Assembly: GCA_041494245.1 (NCBI GenBank) | Contig: JBGQAK010000007.1 | Coordinates: forward strand, 1 to 64,000 | Direction of reading: 5' to 3' | Length of the DNA stretch: 64,000 nt | DNA from: RBG-13-68-16 sp041494245 | Lineage (GTDB): Bacteria > Acidobacteriota > Thermoanaerobaculia > Thermoanaerobaculales > Thermoanaerobaculaceae | Shown here: positions 19,723 to 27,539 of the stretch, piece by piece | How positions within the stretch are numbered: the first letter of the stretch is position 1 | How the letters are laid out: every line of letters begins with the position of its first letter | Made by a program: the position numbers and the translations under genes | The notes under the pieces: model-generated | What the model saw: the letters and a program-made list of their open reading frames with translations, nothing else | Told to the model about the DNA's origin: nothing | Database searches by the model: none

Positions 19723-20188
19723 GGGTCGCCCCTTTCACCAGCGCGCCCAGCTTCGCCTCGACGCGGGCCTGCTGGCGGCGGCCCGCGGTGGCCACAAAGA
19801 ACGTGTCGTCCCCGGCGACAGTCCCGGCCACCTCGGGCCAGGCCGCCCGGTCGATGGCGAGCGCCACCAGGGGCGCGATCCCCGGCGGGGTCTTGACCAC
19901 CAGCAGGTACGGCCCTGCGGCGGCCATGCCCTGCACGAAACCGGCGACGTCGGCGAGCTCCGCGGGGTGCCGTTCCCCGCCTCCGAGGACGTCGGGCGGA
20001 ACGTAACGCCCTTCCACGCGGATTGCGCCGATCTCGTGCAGATCGCGTGAGACGCTCGACTGGGTGACCACGAGCCCACGCTCGGTGAGCCGGGCCACCA
20101 GCTCCAGCTGGTTGTGGATCTCCTCCCGGCGGAGGATCTCCTCGATCACCGCCCGTCGCTGCTGCCAGCCTTCGCCCCTGATCGGCAT
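19715..20188 (-). CDS. argR: Arginine repressor
   Basis: ArgR is an arginine-responsive hexameric DNA-binding protein. The 157 residues contain the winged-helix domain with the signature Q-S-S-V-S-R-D-L-H-E-I-G (residues about 45-56). The C-terminal arginine-binding/oligomerisation domain includes V-A-G-D-D-T-F-F-V-A-T, the usual G-D-D-T motif. A purine-rich ribosome binding site (GGGAGGTTGGAG) precedes the ATG. As first gene of its own operon, it can control the whole arg-car unit through the ARG-box-like site just upstream. Confidence 0.95.
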   Translation of the reverse strand: MPIRGEGWQQRRAVIEEILRREEIHNQLELVARLTERGLVVTQSSVSRDLHEIGAIRVEGRYVPPDVLGGGERHPAELADVAGFVQGMAAAGPYLLVVKTPPGIAPLVALAIDRAAWPEVAGTVAGDDTFFVATAGRRQQARVEAKLGALVKGATHA

Positions 20189-20244
20189 CTCCAACCTCCC
20201 CAGGCCCTCTCTCCCCCGTGAACCGCATCCGACGCCCACGTCAA

Positions 20245-20281
20245 TGCGCAAGATAATAGTTTCATGCGCATAAAAATGCAA
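20245..20281 (-). promoter_or_regulatory. argR-operon promoter with ARG-box-like operator
   Basis: On the minus strand TTGCAT (20276-20281) and TATTAT (20253-20258) are spaced by 17 bases, a near-consensus sigma-70 promoter and strikingly AT-rich for this genome. The 18-mer TTGCATTTTTATGCGCAT (20264-20281) covers the -35 box and spacer. It has the arm-AT-core-arm form of ARG boxes (TGCAT / ATGCG around TTTT). A second, weaker TGCGCA half lies at 20245-20250. Confidence 0.75.
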
Positions 20282-20356
20282 GTCCCGGAATAAGCAACGT
20301 CGACTCAGTCTCTTAGGTTGATGCCGCGCCACCGGAACCACATCCCGCGCGGCAGA

Positions 20357-21127
20357 TCACACCCCCGCGACCAGTCGCCCGAGGTACACCTTGGTGTCGT
20401 ACTCGAGCGTCACGGTGCCGCCCCGCTGGCAGGCCGCGAAGATCGCCCGCAGCTCGCCCAGCATCGGCGCGTGGTCGGGGTGGCCCGGGCCCGGCGTGTA
20501 CGACGCGGAGGCGAGGTACCCCTCGAGGTGCTCGTAGTCGAGCGTCCGGGCGCTTTCGAAGCTCTTCACGCGTACAGGGCCGGGCGCAAAGAACTCGGCG
20601 ATCACCTCGTCGGTCAGGTTCTCGTGGTCCACCGCCCGGTAGTCGGTCCCGTACCGCAGCAACAACCGCTCGTACGCCTCGGCGAGCGGCGTGCCGGCCT
20701 TGCGCCTCGTGTTCCAGGCCAGCACCACCCACCCGCCGGGCTTCAGGATGCGGGCAAACTCCTCCCGGGCCCGGGTGCGGTCGAACCAGTGGAACGCCTG
20801 CCCCGCGGTGACGAGCTCCACGCTGTACGGCGCCAGCGTGGTCGCCTCCGCCGTGCCGTTCACGCTGGCAAAGCGCGGGTACCCCGCGAGCAGGCGCTCG
20901 GCCGCCTCGCGCATCTCGCGGTTGGGCTCCACCCCGAACACCCTGCACCCCTCCCTCAGGAGCACCTCGGAGAGGATTCCGGTGCCCGAGCCGACGTCCG
21001 CGACAACCGAATCGGGCCTCAGGCCGCACTCGGCTCGCAGCACCTCGAACATGGCCCTCGGGTAGCCGGGGCGGAACCGGATGTAGGCCTCCACCCTGCT
21101 CGAGAACCGTCTGGTCGAATCGCTCAT
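20357..21127 (-). CDS. Class I SAM-dependent methyltransferase
   Basis: A 256-residue methyltransferase. Motif I is V-A-D-V-G-S-G-T-G-I-L-S near residue 45, the acidic loop is V-F-G-V-E-P-N-R-E-M, and later motifs include A-G-Q-A-F-H-W-F-D and I-L-K-P-G-G-W-V-V-L-A-W-N. The F-H-W-F and W-N features are typical of a large group of uncharacterised 'methyltransferase domain' proteins acting on small molecules. It lies upstream of argR on the same strand, but the argR promoter intervenes, so it is not part of the arginine operon. Confidence 0.88.
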   Translation of the reverse strand: MSDSTRRFSSRVEAYIRFRPGYPRAMFEVLRAECGLRPDSVVADVGSGTGILSEVLLREGCRVFGVEPNREMREAAERLLAGYPRFASVNGTAEATTLAPYSVELVTAGQAFHWFDRTRAREEFARILKPGGWVVLAWNTRRKAGTPLAEAYERLLLRYGTDYRAVDHENLTDEVIAEFFAPGPVRVKSFESARTLDYEHLEGYLASASYTPGPGHPDHAPMLGELRAIFAACQRGGTVTLEYDTKVYLGRLVAGV

Positions 21128-21246
21128 CGGGCTCTTCCAGCCGCATCGTCGGGTCCGCCAGCCACGATGTCAATGTCGCTTGCCGCGGGGGATGCGAGGG
21201 TGCAAGATGGCGGGCGGCGGTTCGCCGCGCAAGACGGGGGGAGCGC

Positions 21247-22599
21247 ATGACCACATCCACGCAACGTCGTTTCGCTGTCCTGATTCTGGGTGTCGTCGCG
21301 CTGAGTGCCGCGATCCTGGCCGCGGACGCCGGTGATCAGGCACAGACGGCGCAGGAGCAGGCGCTCCAGGCAAAGGTCATCGCGATTCTCGCCGGGGTGC
21401 CGCTGATCGACGGCCACAACGACCTCCCCGAGCAGTATCGCGACCGCGTGAAGGACCACCTCGCCAGGCTCGACCTCACATCCGACCTCTCCAAGCTCGA
21501 GGACCCGATGCACACCGACATTCCACGGCTGCGCCGCGGCCACGTCGGCGGGGTTTTCTGGTCGGTGTACGTCTCCACCAGCCTCAAGGGATCCGACGCG
21601 GTGCAGGCGATGTTCGAGCAGATCGACCTCGTCCACCGCATGGTCGGCCGCTACCCCGAAGTGTTCGCGATCGCGACCACCGCCGCCGACGTCGAGCGCA
21701 TCCACAAGGAGGGAAAGATCGCCTCGCTGATCGGCATGGAGGGCGGCCATTCGATCAACAACTCCCTCGCCGTGCTGCGCCAGGGGTACGCACGCGGCGC
21801 TCGCTACATGACCCTCACCCACTGGAACGACACGGACTGGGCCGACGCCGCCACCGACAAGTCGCGCCACAACGGTCTCACGCCTTTCGGGCGCGAGGTG
21901 GTGCGTGAGATGAACCGCCTCGGGATGCTGGTGGACCTCTCCCACGTCTCCGACAAGACGATGCTCGACGCGATGGAGGTGAGCGAGGCACCGGTGATCT
22001 TCTCCCACTCCTCCGCGCGAGCGCTCTGCAACCACGTCCGCAACGTGCCCGATGACATCCTCCGCAAGTTGGCCGCCAACGGGGGCGTCGTGATGGTGAA
22101 CTTCGCACCGGGTTTCGTGTCGGAGGAAGTGAGGGTCTGGGAGGAACCCTTGACGGCGGAGTGGAGCCGCCTCGAGGGCCTCTACCCCAACGATCCGGCC
22201 AAGGTGCGGGAGAGCTTGAAGGCTTGGCGCTCCCAGCACACCGCACCGCAGGCCACGCTTGCCCAGGTCGCCGACCACGTGGAGCACATCCGTGCGGTGG
22301 CCGGCATCGACCGCGTTGGGCTGGGCTCGGACTTCGACGGTATCTCCCGGACACCGGTCGGCCTCGAGGACGTCTCGAAGTACCCGGCGCTCCTCGCCGA
22401 GCTCATGCGCCGCGGGTGGTCGGCCGAGAACATCAAGAAGCTCGCCAGCGGGAACATCCTCCGGGTCATGCGACAGGCGGAGCAGGTGGCGGTGCGGGCG
22501 CAGAAGACGCGGCCGGCGTCCGACGTCCGGATCGAGGAGCTGGACCTCCCGCCCGTTGCCCGCGAGCACACGGGCCCGGCCGCTTCGTCCTCCAAGTAG
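21247..22599 (+). CDS. Secreted M19 family dipeptidase
   Basis: A 450-residue zinc dipeptidase of the renal-dipeptidase family. The N-terminus R-R-F-A-V-L-I-L-G-V-V-A-L-S-A-A-I is a signal peptide. The metal-binding pattern is complete: D-G-H-N-D-L-P (H-x-D), the bridging glutamate in G-M-E-G-G-H-S, D-L-S-H-V-S, F-S-H-S-S-A-R, and G-L-G-S-D-F-D-G near the C-terminus. L-T-H-W-N-D-T-D-W-A-D is also typical. It cleaves dipeptides, probably in the periplasm or outside the cell. A GGGGGGAG ribosome binding site lies ahead of the ATG. The broken P1 peptidase follows 54 bases downstream, suggesting an original peptide-scavenging pair. Confidence 0.93.
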   Translation: MTTSTQRRFAVLILGVVALSAAILAADAGDQAQTAQEQALQAKVIAILAGVPLIDGHNDLPEQYRDRVKDHLARLDLTSDLSKLEDPMHTDIPRLRRGHVGGVFWSVYVSTSLKGSDAVQAMFEQIDLVHRMVGRYPEVFAIATTAADVERIHKEGKIASLIGMEGGHSINNSLAVLRQGYARGARYMTLTHWNDTDWADAATDKSRHNGLTPFGREVVREMNRLGMLVDLSHVSDKTMLDAMEVSEAPVIFSHSSARALCNHVRNVPDDILRKLAANGGVVMVNFAPGFVSEEVRVWEEPLTAEWSRLEGLYPNDPAKVRESLKAWRSQHTAPQATLAQVADHVEHIRAVAGIDRVGLGSDFDGISRTPVGLEDVSKYPALLAELMRRGWSAENIKKLASGNILRVMRQAEQVAVRAQKTRPASDVRIEELDLPPVAREHTGPAASSSK

Positions 22600-22653
22600 T
22601 GAGTGCGCGGGGCGCGGCGCTACGATGGTGGGGACGACGCATCTGGAGGTGCC

Positions 22654-23820
22654 ATGACCCGTCCGCTCGCCTGCGCGCTCCTGGCCGTAGTCTCGACTCT
22701 TCCGGCGGCACCCGGCACGGCGCAGCCGCGTCCGAGGGCGCGCGAGGCCGGCGTCGTCGTGGGGATCCTTCCGGCGGGCCCGCTCAATGCGATCACCGAC
22801 GTGGCTGGCGTCATGGTCGGGCAGACCACGCTCGCGGCCGGCGACGAGATCCGGACCGGCGTCACCGTGATCCTCCCCCACTCCGGGAACATTTTCCGGG
22901 ACAAGGTGCCGGCGGCGATCTTCGTCGGGAACGGCTTCGGCAAGCTCGCCGGCGTGACTTAGGTGCAGGAGCTTGGCACGCTCGAGACCCCCATCGCTCT
23001 GACCGGGACCCTGAGCACGTGGAAGGTGGCGGACGCCCTCGCCGAATTTGTGCTCGCTCTGCCCGGCAACCAAGACGTGCAGTCGGTCAACCCGGTGGTC
23101 GGCGAGTGCAACGACTCCTACCTCTCCGACATCCGCAAGCGCCCCGTGGGACGCGAGCAGCTCCTGGCCGCCATCTCCGCCGCCTCCTCCGGCCCGGTGG
23201 CCGAGGGGAGCGTCGGGGCCGGCACGGGGACCAGGTGCCTGGGCTGGAAGGGCGGCATCGGCACCGCCTCGCGCAGGCTGCCACCTGCACTCGGCGGCTG
23301 GACCGTCGGCGTGCTGGTGCAGTCGAACTTCGGGGGCGTGCTCGCCGTGGCGGGCGTGCCCGTGGGGGTCGAGCTCGGCCGTTACTCGTTCAAGGACGAG
23401 CTCGCCGCTCCCGAGCGGGGTTCGTGCATGGTCGTGATCGCCACGGACGCGCCCGTGGACTTCCGCCAGCTCAGGCGCTTGGCGGCGCGCATGCCGATGG
23501 GGCTGTCGCGCGTCGGCGGCTTCGCCTCCAACGGGAGCGGCGACTACGCGATCGCGTTTACGGCCAACCCGGCCTGCCGCGTCCCGCACGAGGCGCGCGG
23601 AACGCGCAGCGTCCCCGTGCTTGCGGACGACGACCTCTCCCCACTCTTCCTCGCGGTCGTCGAGAGCACTGAGGAGGCGGTGCTCAACTCGCTTTTCGCC
23701 GCCACCACCACGCGCGGCTTCGGAGGCCACGTCGTGGAGGCCCTGCCGGTGGACCGGGTTCTGGAGATCCTCCGCGCCCACGGGATCCTTTCCACGGCGA
23801 GGCCCGCCGTCCAGCCGTAA
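22654..23820 (+). pseudogene. P1/DmpA family aminopeptidase with an in-frame amber stop
   Basis: The gene encodes a signal peptide (L-A-C-A-L-L-A-V-V-S-T-L-P-A-A-P-G-T-A-Q) and a complete S58 (DmpA-type, self-processing N-terminal nucleophile) peptidase. Family blocks are G-N-G-F-G-K-L-A-G-V-T, E-L-G-T-L-E-T-P-I-A-L-T, G-A-G-T-G-T-R-C-L-G-W-K-G-G-I-G-T-A, and the cleavage/nucleophile site N-G-S-G-D-Y. Codon 103 (22960-22962) is TAG where relatives normally have a glutamine, one base away (CAG to TAG). The frame continues unshifted for another 285 codons. Either a recent nonsense mutation, a base error in the assembly, or read-through. Confidence 0.85.
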
Positions 23821-23863
23821 ATGTGGGGCGCGACCGCCGGGCAAGCCGGCCGCCCGGTCGAGG

Positions 23864-24643
23864 TTACGTCGTAACCCCCTGGGGCCTCAGCAGCCGCGGG
23901 GCGACCGTTCGGATGAGGGCGCGCGCCAGCACCCGCGTTGAATCCACGATCGGGGTGCCGCCGAGGACGCGTTCCGGCACCGCGAGCGGCAGCTCGGTGC
24001 AGGCGAGCACCACCACCTCGGCCCCGGCCGCCCTGACCCGCTCCACCGCGGCGAGCGCGTTGCGCCGCGCCCGCTCGCTCACCGGGCTCGCCTGTGCCTT
24101 GATGCCGAAGTGCGGGTCGTAGATCGAGGCGTGGACCAGCTCGCGCAGCTTGGACTCCTCGAGCGTGACCACCTCCAGACCGCTCCGGCCGAAAACCTCC
24201 GGGTAGACCCCCGAGCGCTGCGTGCCGACGGTCGAGAGCACGCCGACCTTCTTGAAACCGGGCCAGGTCGCCCTGATGGACGCGGCCGCCTCTTCGACCA
24301 TGTGGAGCAGCCTCACCGCGCTGCCCCGCTGCGCGAGCCCGCGTGTGATGACGTTCCAGATCGCCGGCGCATGCGCGGTGTTGCACGGGATGCCGACGAA
24401 CCGGCACCCCATCCGTTCGAGCTCGGCGATCACAGCGAGAATCGGGTCCGCCGGATTGAGGTCGGTCTCGCCGAGGATGAACGCGGTTCGGTCGGGGATG
24501 AGTCGTGGGTATGAGATCAGGGCAACCGGCAGGTGGTCCTGGTCGCGGCTGGCGATCGTCTCGTCGCAGATCTTCCTGGCGAGGTCAAGGGCCGCGTACG
24601 GTCCCACGCCGCCGACGATCCCGATGGTCGCCGTGCTGGCCAC
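23864..24643 (-). CDS. Aspartate/glutamate racemase family protein
   Basis: A 259-residue cofactor-independent racemase-fold protein. The two catalytic cysteines are in G-I-P-C-N-T-A-H-A-P and V-L-A-C-T-E-L-P-L, and the protein starts I-G-I-V-G-G-V-G-P-Y-A-A-L-D-L, the usual N-terminus. The GTG at 24643 is preferred because it places that motif right at the start; an ATG at 24676 would add 11 atypical residues. It probably interconverts D- and L-amino acids such as aspartate, though some family members isomerise other substrates. Convergent with the broken P1 peptidase. Confidence 0.88.
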   Translation of the reverse strand: MASTATIGIVGGVGPYAALDLARKICDETIASRDQDHLPVALISYPRLIPDRTAFILGETDLNPADPILAVIAELERMGCRFVGIPCNTAHAPAIWNVITRGLAQRGSAVRLLHMVEEAAASIRATWPGFKKVGVLSTVGTQRSGVYPEVFGRSGLEVVTLEESKLRELVHASIYDPHFGIKAQASPVSERARRNALAAVERVRAAGAEVVVLACTELPLAVPERVLGGTPIVDSTRVLARALIRTVAPRLLRPQGVTT

Positions 24644-24705
24644 GCCCAAATGTATCACCCCGGGTGACGTGTGCACGCAGAAGTTGCTCCGCGGTGCGCG
24701 AGGGG

Positions 24706-25206
24706 TCAGGAGACCTCCCCCTCCCGTTGCCGTCGCACGTACAGGGTCTTGTCCACCTCGGCTACCACCATGCCGTCCTCGCCCACAACCTCGGCGGTGA
24801 ACACCGGCTCGACCCTCTCACCGTCGTCGGCGGCCCGCCGAATCTCGTCAACGCGCACCTGCGGGATGTCGAAGGTGGCGCGGACGGTGCCCCGCCCGGG
24901 CCGCTTGAAGCGGATCGTCGCCGCCTTGTCCCAAACGACGTACTCGGGACCGAGCGCCGGGATCAGGATGAGCATGAAGAACGGGTCGCACATCGCGTAG
25001 AGGGAGCCGCCGAAGTGGGTGCCGACGTAGTTGCGGTTGAAGAAGTGGAGTTTCATCCGCACCTCGAAGGCGCGGCGGTCGGGTCCGACGCGCCGCACGC
25101 GGATGCCCGCGCCGAGGAACGGCGGGTAGAAGTTCATCACCCTGAGCAGCCAGCTCCTTCGCCCGCGAGGGCTTGCGCCGGCCCGGCGGTCGCTCTCGTT
25201 CGCCAT
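24706..25206 (-). CDS. DUF4442 hot-dog fold protein (thioesterase-like)
   Basis: A 166-residue protein whose core (F-F-N-R-N-Y-V-G-T-H-F-G-G-S-L-Y-A-M-C-D) is the DUF4442 signature. This is a hot-dog fold family related to acyl-CoA thioesterases, with the H-F-G-G helix in place of the classical catalytic motif. The ATG at 25206 gives a normal start (M-A-N-E-S-D-R-R) ahead of the basic segment and W-L-L-R-V-M-N-F-Y-P-P-F. It is on the same strand as the racemase gene, about 60 bases upstream of it. Confidence 0.85.
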   Translation of the reverse strand: MANESDRRAGASPRGRRSWLLRVMNFYPPFLGAGIRVRRVGPDRRAFEVRMKLHFFNRNYVGTHFGGSLYAMCDPFFMLILIPALGPEYVVWDKAATIRFKRPGRGTVRATFDIPQVRVDEIRRAADDGERVEPVFTAEVVGEDGMVVAEVDKTLYVRRQREGEVS

Positions 25207-25467
25207 GGCGCGATTGTCGCATTTCCGCCAACCGCCGGCCCTAGGGATGCCACCGCTCCCCCTCGGAGGCGCAGCAGGCCGCACCGCCACTCCGTAGGGC
25301 CTTCTCCCCAATTCTTCCCCAAACGGAGAGGCGTTTGTTTGGTGGAACGCTCGGAATCGGAACGAGCTCTCCCCGGCGCTTGCTTCGGGCGGGACCCGCG
25401 GACCTCAGCGCCAGCGCCGCCCTGCCTCGCCTGTCACGACGCCCCTGGGCATGGCGCCGGGCCGGCG
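25207..25467. other. Intergenic spacer
   Basis: About 260 bases between two same-strand genes. Nothing recognisable was seen apart from GC-rich sequence and the short AT-richer patch near 25310-25345, which could carry the promoter of the DUF4442 gene. Confidence 0.3.
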
Positions 25468-26031
25468 TCAGCTCTCCAGCAGCTCCTTGAGCCTCTCGAG
25501 GGCGGCGGACCAGTACTCCTTCATGAGCTCCACCTCGGCCGCGCTCGCGAGCCTCTTGTGGTCCACCACCACCTGGCTCTTCTCCGGCCCTTTGGAGTAG
25601 AAGTTGACGTCCACGGTGCTCTTGCCGTCGGCCCAGGCGATCCGGATCGAGCGGCCGGGCGTGGACCTGCGGACGCTGAGGTCCACGGGCCCGAGCCAGG
25701 CGGTGCGCGTCTCGTCGCTCGACCAGGCGCCGAAAAGGGCCGACACACGAGCGGCGACGGTCTTGCTGGCGCTGACCTGGAACCCCTCCGGCGTCTGGTG
25801 CTTTTCGCGCAGGCCGCGCTCCTGCTCGTAGGCGACGGTGAGCATTTGCCGCCACCATGGACCGACGCGGAAGTGCTCGTCGAGGTAGGCCACGATTCCC
25901 CGGTGCCCAAGCTTGGTCCCATCCGCCTGATCGAGGATCTCGAACCATTCGGACCAGGTCTTGCCGGTCCTCGCCTTGACAGCGCCGTCGCTGATCCCAG
26001 CGGGCTTCTCACCATTCTCCGCTGCTGACAT
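25468..26031 (-). CDS. DUF4287/SRPBCC-type protein
   Basis: A 187-residue two-part protein. The N-terminal part, about residues 12-75, reads K-A-R-T-G-K-T-W-S-E-W-F-E-I-L-D, then H-R-G-I-V-A-Y-L and W-W-R-Q-M-L-T-V-A-Y-E. This is the short helical module often annotated DUF4287. The rest (residues about 85-187) looks like an SRPBCC/AHSA1 domain, with W-A-D-G-K-S-T-V-D-V-N-F and V-V-V-D-H-K-R-L. Proteins of this type are often found near stress-response genes, and their ligands are unknown. It has a ribosome binding site GGGAGAG and a good promoter about 160 bases upstream sharing a motif with two other promoters in the window. Confidence 0.78.
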   Translation of the reverse strand: MSAAENGEKPAGISDGAVKARTGKTWSEWFEILDQADGTKLGHRGIVAYLDEHFRVGPWWRQMLTVAYEQERGLREKHQTPEGFQVSASKTVAARVSALFGAWSSDETRTAWLGPVDLSVRRSTPGRSIRIAWADGKSTVDVNFYSKGPEKSQVVVDHKRLASAAEVELMKEYWSAALERLKELLES

Positions 26032-26183
26032 GGCTAGCTCTCCCTGCGGGTCCGGGGCGAGCGCCTCAGGGCCGCCTCGAACCCGCTTCTGGACCGCCCC
26101 CCGCCGTGTCGGCCCCGCCGACGCCTACGCGGGAGACCTCACATTGCTGGGCCACGATCTTCCCCCTTGTCTAAGCCGAACAC

Positions 26184-26216
26184 AATAAAACTAAGTCTCT
26201 GTTGCGGATTCGTCAA
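26184..26216 (-). promoter_or_regulatory. Promoter of the DUF4287 gene with shared semi-palindrome
   Basis: TTGACG (26211-26216), 17-base spacer, TAGTTT (26188-26193) on the minus strand. The spacer end and -10 form ACTTAGTTTTATT (26184-26196), similar to the elements at 26996-27008 and 60644-60656. The leader to the ATG at 26031 would be about 150 bases. Confidence 0.65.
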
Positions 26217-26255
26217 GGCCACCGAACGGCCGTCCCTCGACAGCGGGAAGACCGA

Positions 26256-26558
26256 TCACTTCACGTCCAGGATCGTGAAGATCTCCCGGTAGCCGGACCC
26301 GACCAGCGGCTTGAACTTCTCGAACCACCCCGACCACTCGGGGTCTGCATGCGCCTTGCCGAGCGCGCTCTCCCATGCGGCCACGCTGGCGTGGCTGCTC
26401 TCGATCACCAGGGTGTAGTAGGGGCCGGTCAGATCCATGAGCTGGCGGTCCGGCGCCAGGCCGGCCCTTCTCATGATCTCTGCGCGCGGCTTCAACAGGG
26501 CGCGCGCCTCCTTGGCCGTCCCGAACCGGAGCCGAAAAACGTCCCGAACGAGGATCAT
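26256..26558 (-). CDS. NIPSNAP-like small protein (second copy)
   Basis: A 100-residue protein, M-I-L-V-R-D-V-F-R-L-R-F-G, with G-P-Y-Y-T-L-V-I-E-S and a C-terminal S-G-Y-R-E-I-F-T. The pattern suits a dimeric alpha/beta-barrel (ferredoxin-like, NIPSNAP/ABM) fold. It is a tandem paralogue of the next gene upstream: 62 of 100 aligned positions are identical by eye, with no gaps. The ATG at 26558 is backed by GGGGAGGG. No catalytic residues are evident, and the function is unknown. Probably co-transcribed with its paralogue. Confidence 0.78.
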   Translation of the reverse strand: MILVRDVFRLRFGTAKEARALLKPRAEIMRRAGLAPDRQLMDLTGPYYTLVIESSHASVAAWESALGKAHADPEWSGWFEKFKPLVGSGYREIFTILDVK

Positions 26559-26662
26559 GGCCACCCTCCCCTTCTTTTTCGAGCCCACGCACGACCACCG
26601 GCTCACCCACCAGCGCTGGCTCGCTAGCTCGTCACATCAACCGACAGGGGACCCGGCTCGCG

Positions 26663-26965
26663 CTACCGGCCCTCCACAACCGTGAAGATCTCGCGATAGC
26701 CGGAATCCACCACCGCCTTGAACTTCTCGTACCACGCCTCCCATTCGGCCCCGAGCTGCACGTTGGCGTGCGCGTTCTCCCACGCCGCAAGACTGGCGTA
26801 GGTGCTCTCCAGCACCAGCGTGTAGTACGGCCCCACGAGGTCCATGAGGTGCCGCTGAGGGGCCTGACCGGCCCGGGCCGCGAGCTCGTCGCCCTGCTTC
26901 ATCAGAGTCCTCGCCTCCTTGGCCTTACCGAACTTGAGGCGGAAGACATCCCGAACGAGGATCAT
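26663..26965 (-). CDS. NIPSNAP-like small protein (first copy)
   Basis: A 100-residue protein (M-I-L-V-R-D-V-F-R-L-K-F-G-K-A-K-E-A-R) with the same predicted dimeric alpha/beta-barrel fold and identical length as its downstream neighbour. The conserved parts are the N-terminal strand, the central L-M-D-L-x-G-P-Y-Y-T-L-V, and the S-G-Y-R-E-I-F-T end. The segment at residues 66-77 varies most. A strong promoter ends about 28 bases before the AGGGGGGA ribosome binding site region and ATG at 26965. Function unknown. Confidence 0.78.
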   Translation of the reverse strand: MILVRDVFRLKFGKAKEARTLMKQGDELAARAGQAPQRHLMDLVGPYYTLVLESTYASLAAWENAHANVQLGAEWEAWYEKFKAVVDSGYREIFTVVEGR

Positions 26966-26995
26966 CGCGATTCCCCCCTGTTTGACATGAACAGT

Positions 26996-27028
26996 ACTAA
27001 TATTAAGTCTCTATCGCGCTGGCGTCAA
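26996..27028 (-). promoter_or_regulatory. Promoter of the NIPSNAP-like pair with shared semi-palindrome
   Basis: TTGACG (27023-27028), 17-base spacer, TAATAT (27000-27005) on the minus strand. ACTTAATATTAGT (26996-27008) is an almost perfect palindrome lying across the -10 box, a natural operator position. Compare 26184-26196 and 60644-60656. Confidence 0.7.
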
Positions 27029-27061
27029 GCACGACCGCCCCGCCGTCTGCCCCCGTCCGCC

Positions 27062-27382
27062 TCAGTGCGATGACGTCAGCCGCAGACCCGTGATCCCGAT
27101 GACGATCAAGAGGATGCACGCAAGGCGCAACCAGTCGCGCGGCTCGTCGAAGAGGACCATCCCGAGCAGTGCGGTCCCCACCGCCCCGATGCCCGTCCAC
27201 ACCGCGTAGGCGGTGCCGATCGGCAGCGACTTCGCGGCCTGGGCGAGGAGCGCGAAGCTCGCCAGCCCCCCGGCGACCGTCAGCACGCTCGGCCAGAACC
27301 GTGTCAGACCATGCGTGAACTTGAGGCCCACCGCCCACGCGATCTCGAGCATCCCGGCCACGAGAAGGATCAGCCATGCCAT
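27062..27382 (-). CDS. gdx: Small multidrug resistance protein, Gdx/SugE type (guanidinium exporter)
   Basis: A 106-residue four-helix SMR transporter. The start M-A-W-L-I-L-L-V-A-G-M-L-E-I-A-W-A-V-G-L with the essential Glu13, K-F-T-H-G-L-T-R, and the central L-P-I-G-T-A-Y-A-V-W-T-G-I-G-A-V-G are the Gdx (SugE) subfamily pattern rather than the EmrE pattern. Gdx proteins work as dual-topology dimers exporting guanidinium or small quaternary ammonium ions in exchange for protons. I looked upstream for a guanidine riboswitch and did not see one. TACACT (27470-27475 region) could be a -10, but no clear -35 accompanies it. Confidence 0.93.
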   Translation of the reverse strand: MAWLILLVAGMLEIAWAVGLKFTHGLTRFWPSVLTVAGGLASFALLAQAAKSLPIGTAYAVWTGIGAVGTALLGMVLFDEPRDWLRLACILLIVIGITGLRLTSSH

Positions 27383-27539
27383 GATCAACCTCGGGTTCCC
27401 GCGGCCACCGGCCGCCTCGATCTGTCTGACGGGTCTCGCACATGTGTCGCCGCACGTTCCGCGGGCCGAGTGTAGCGGACGACGCGTAAAGGAGGCGGGG
27501 GCATTGCGCACGCTTCGGAATGGCGCGCCGACCAACTGT

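Noticed and set aside
27383..27539. Guanidine riboswitch upstream of gdx
   Set aside because: I looked for the class I core and for the paired ACGR-loop hairpins of class II. The only strong hairpin (GCGGCC-GGT-GGCCGC) has the wrong loop.
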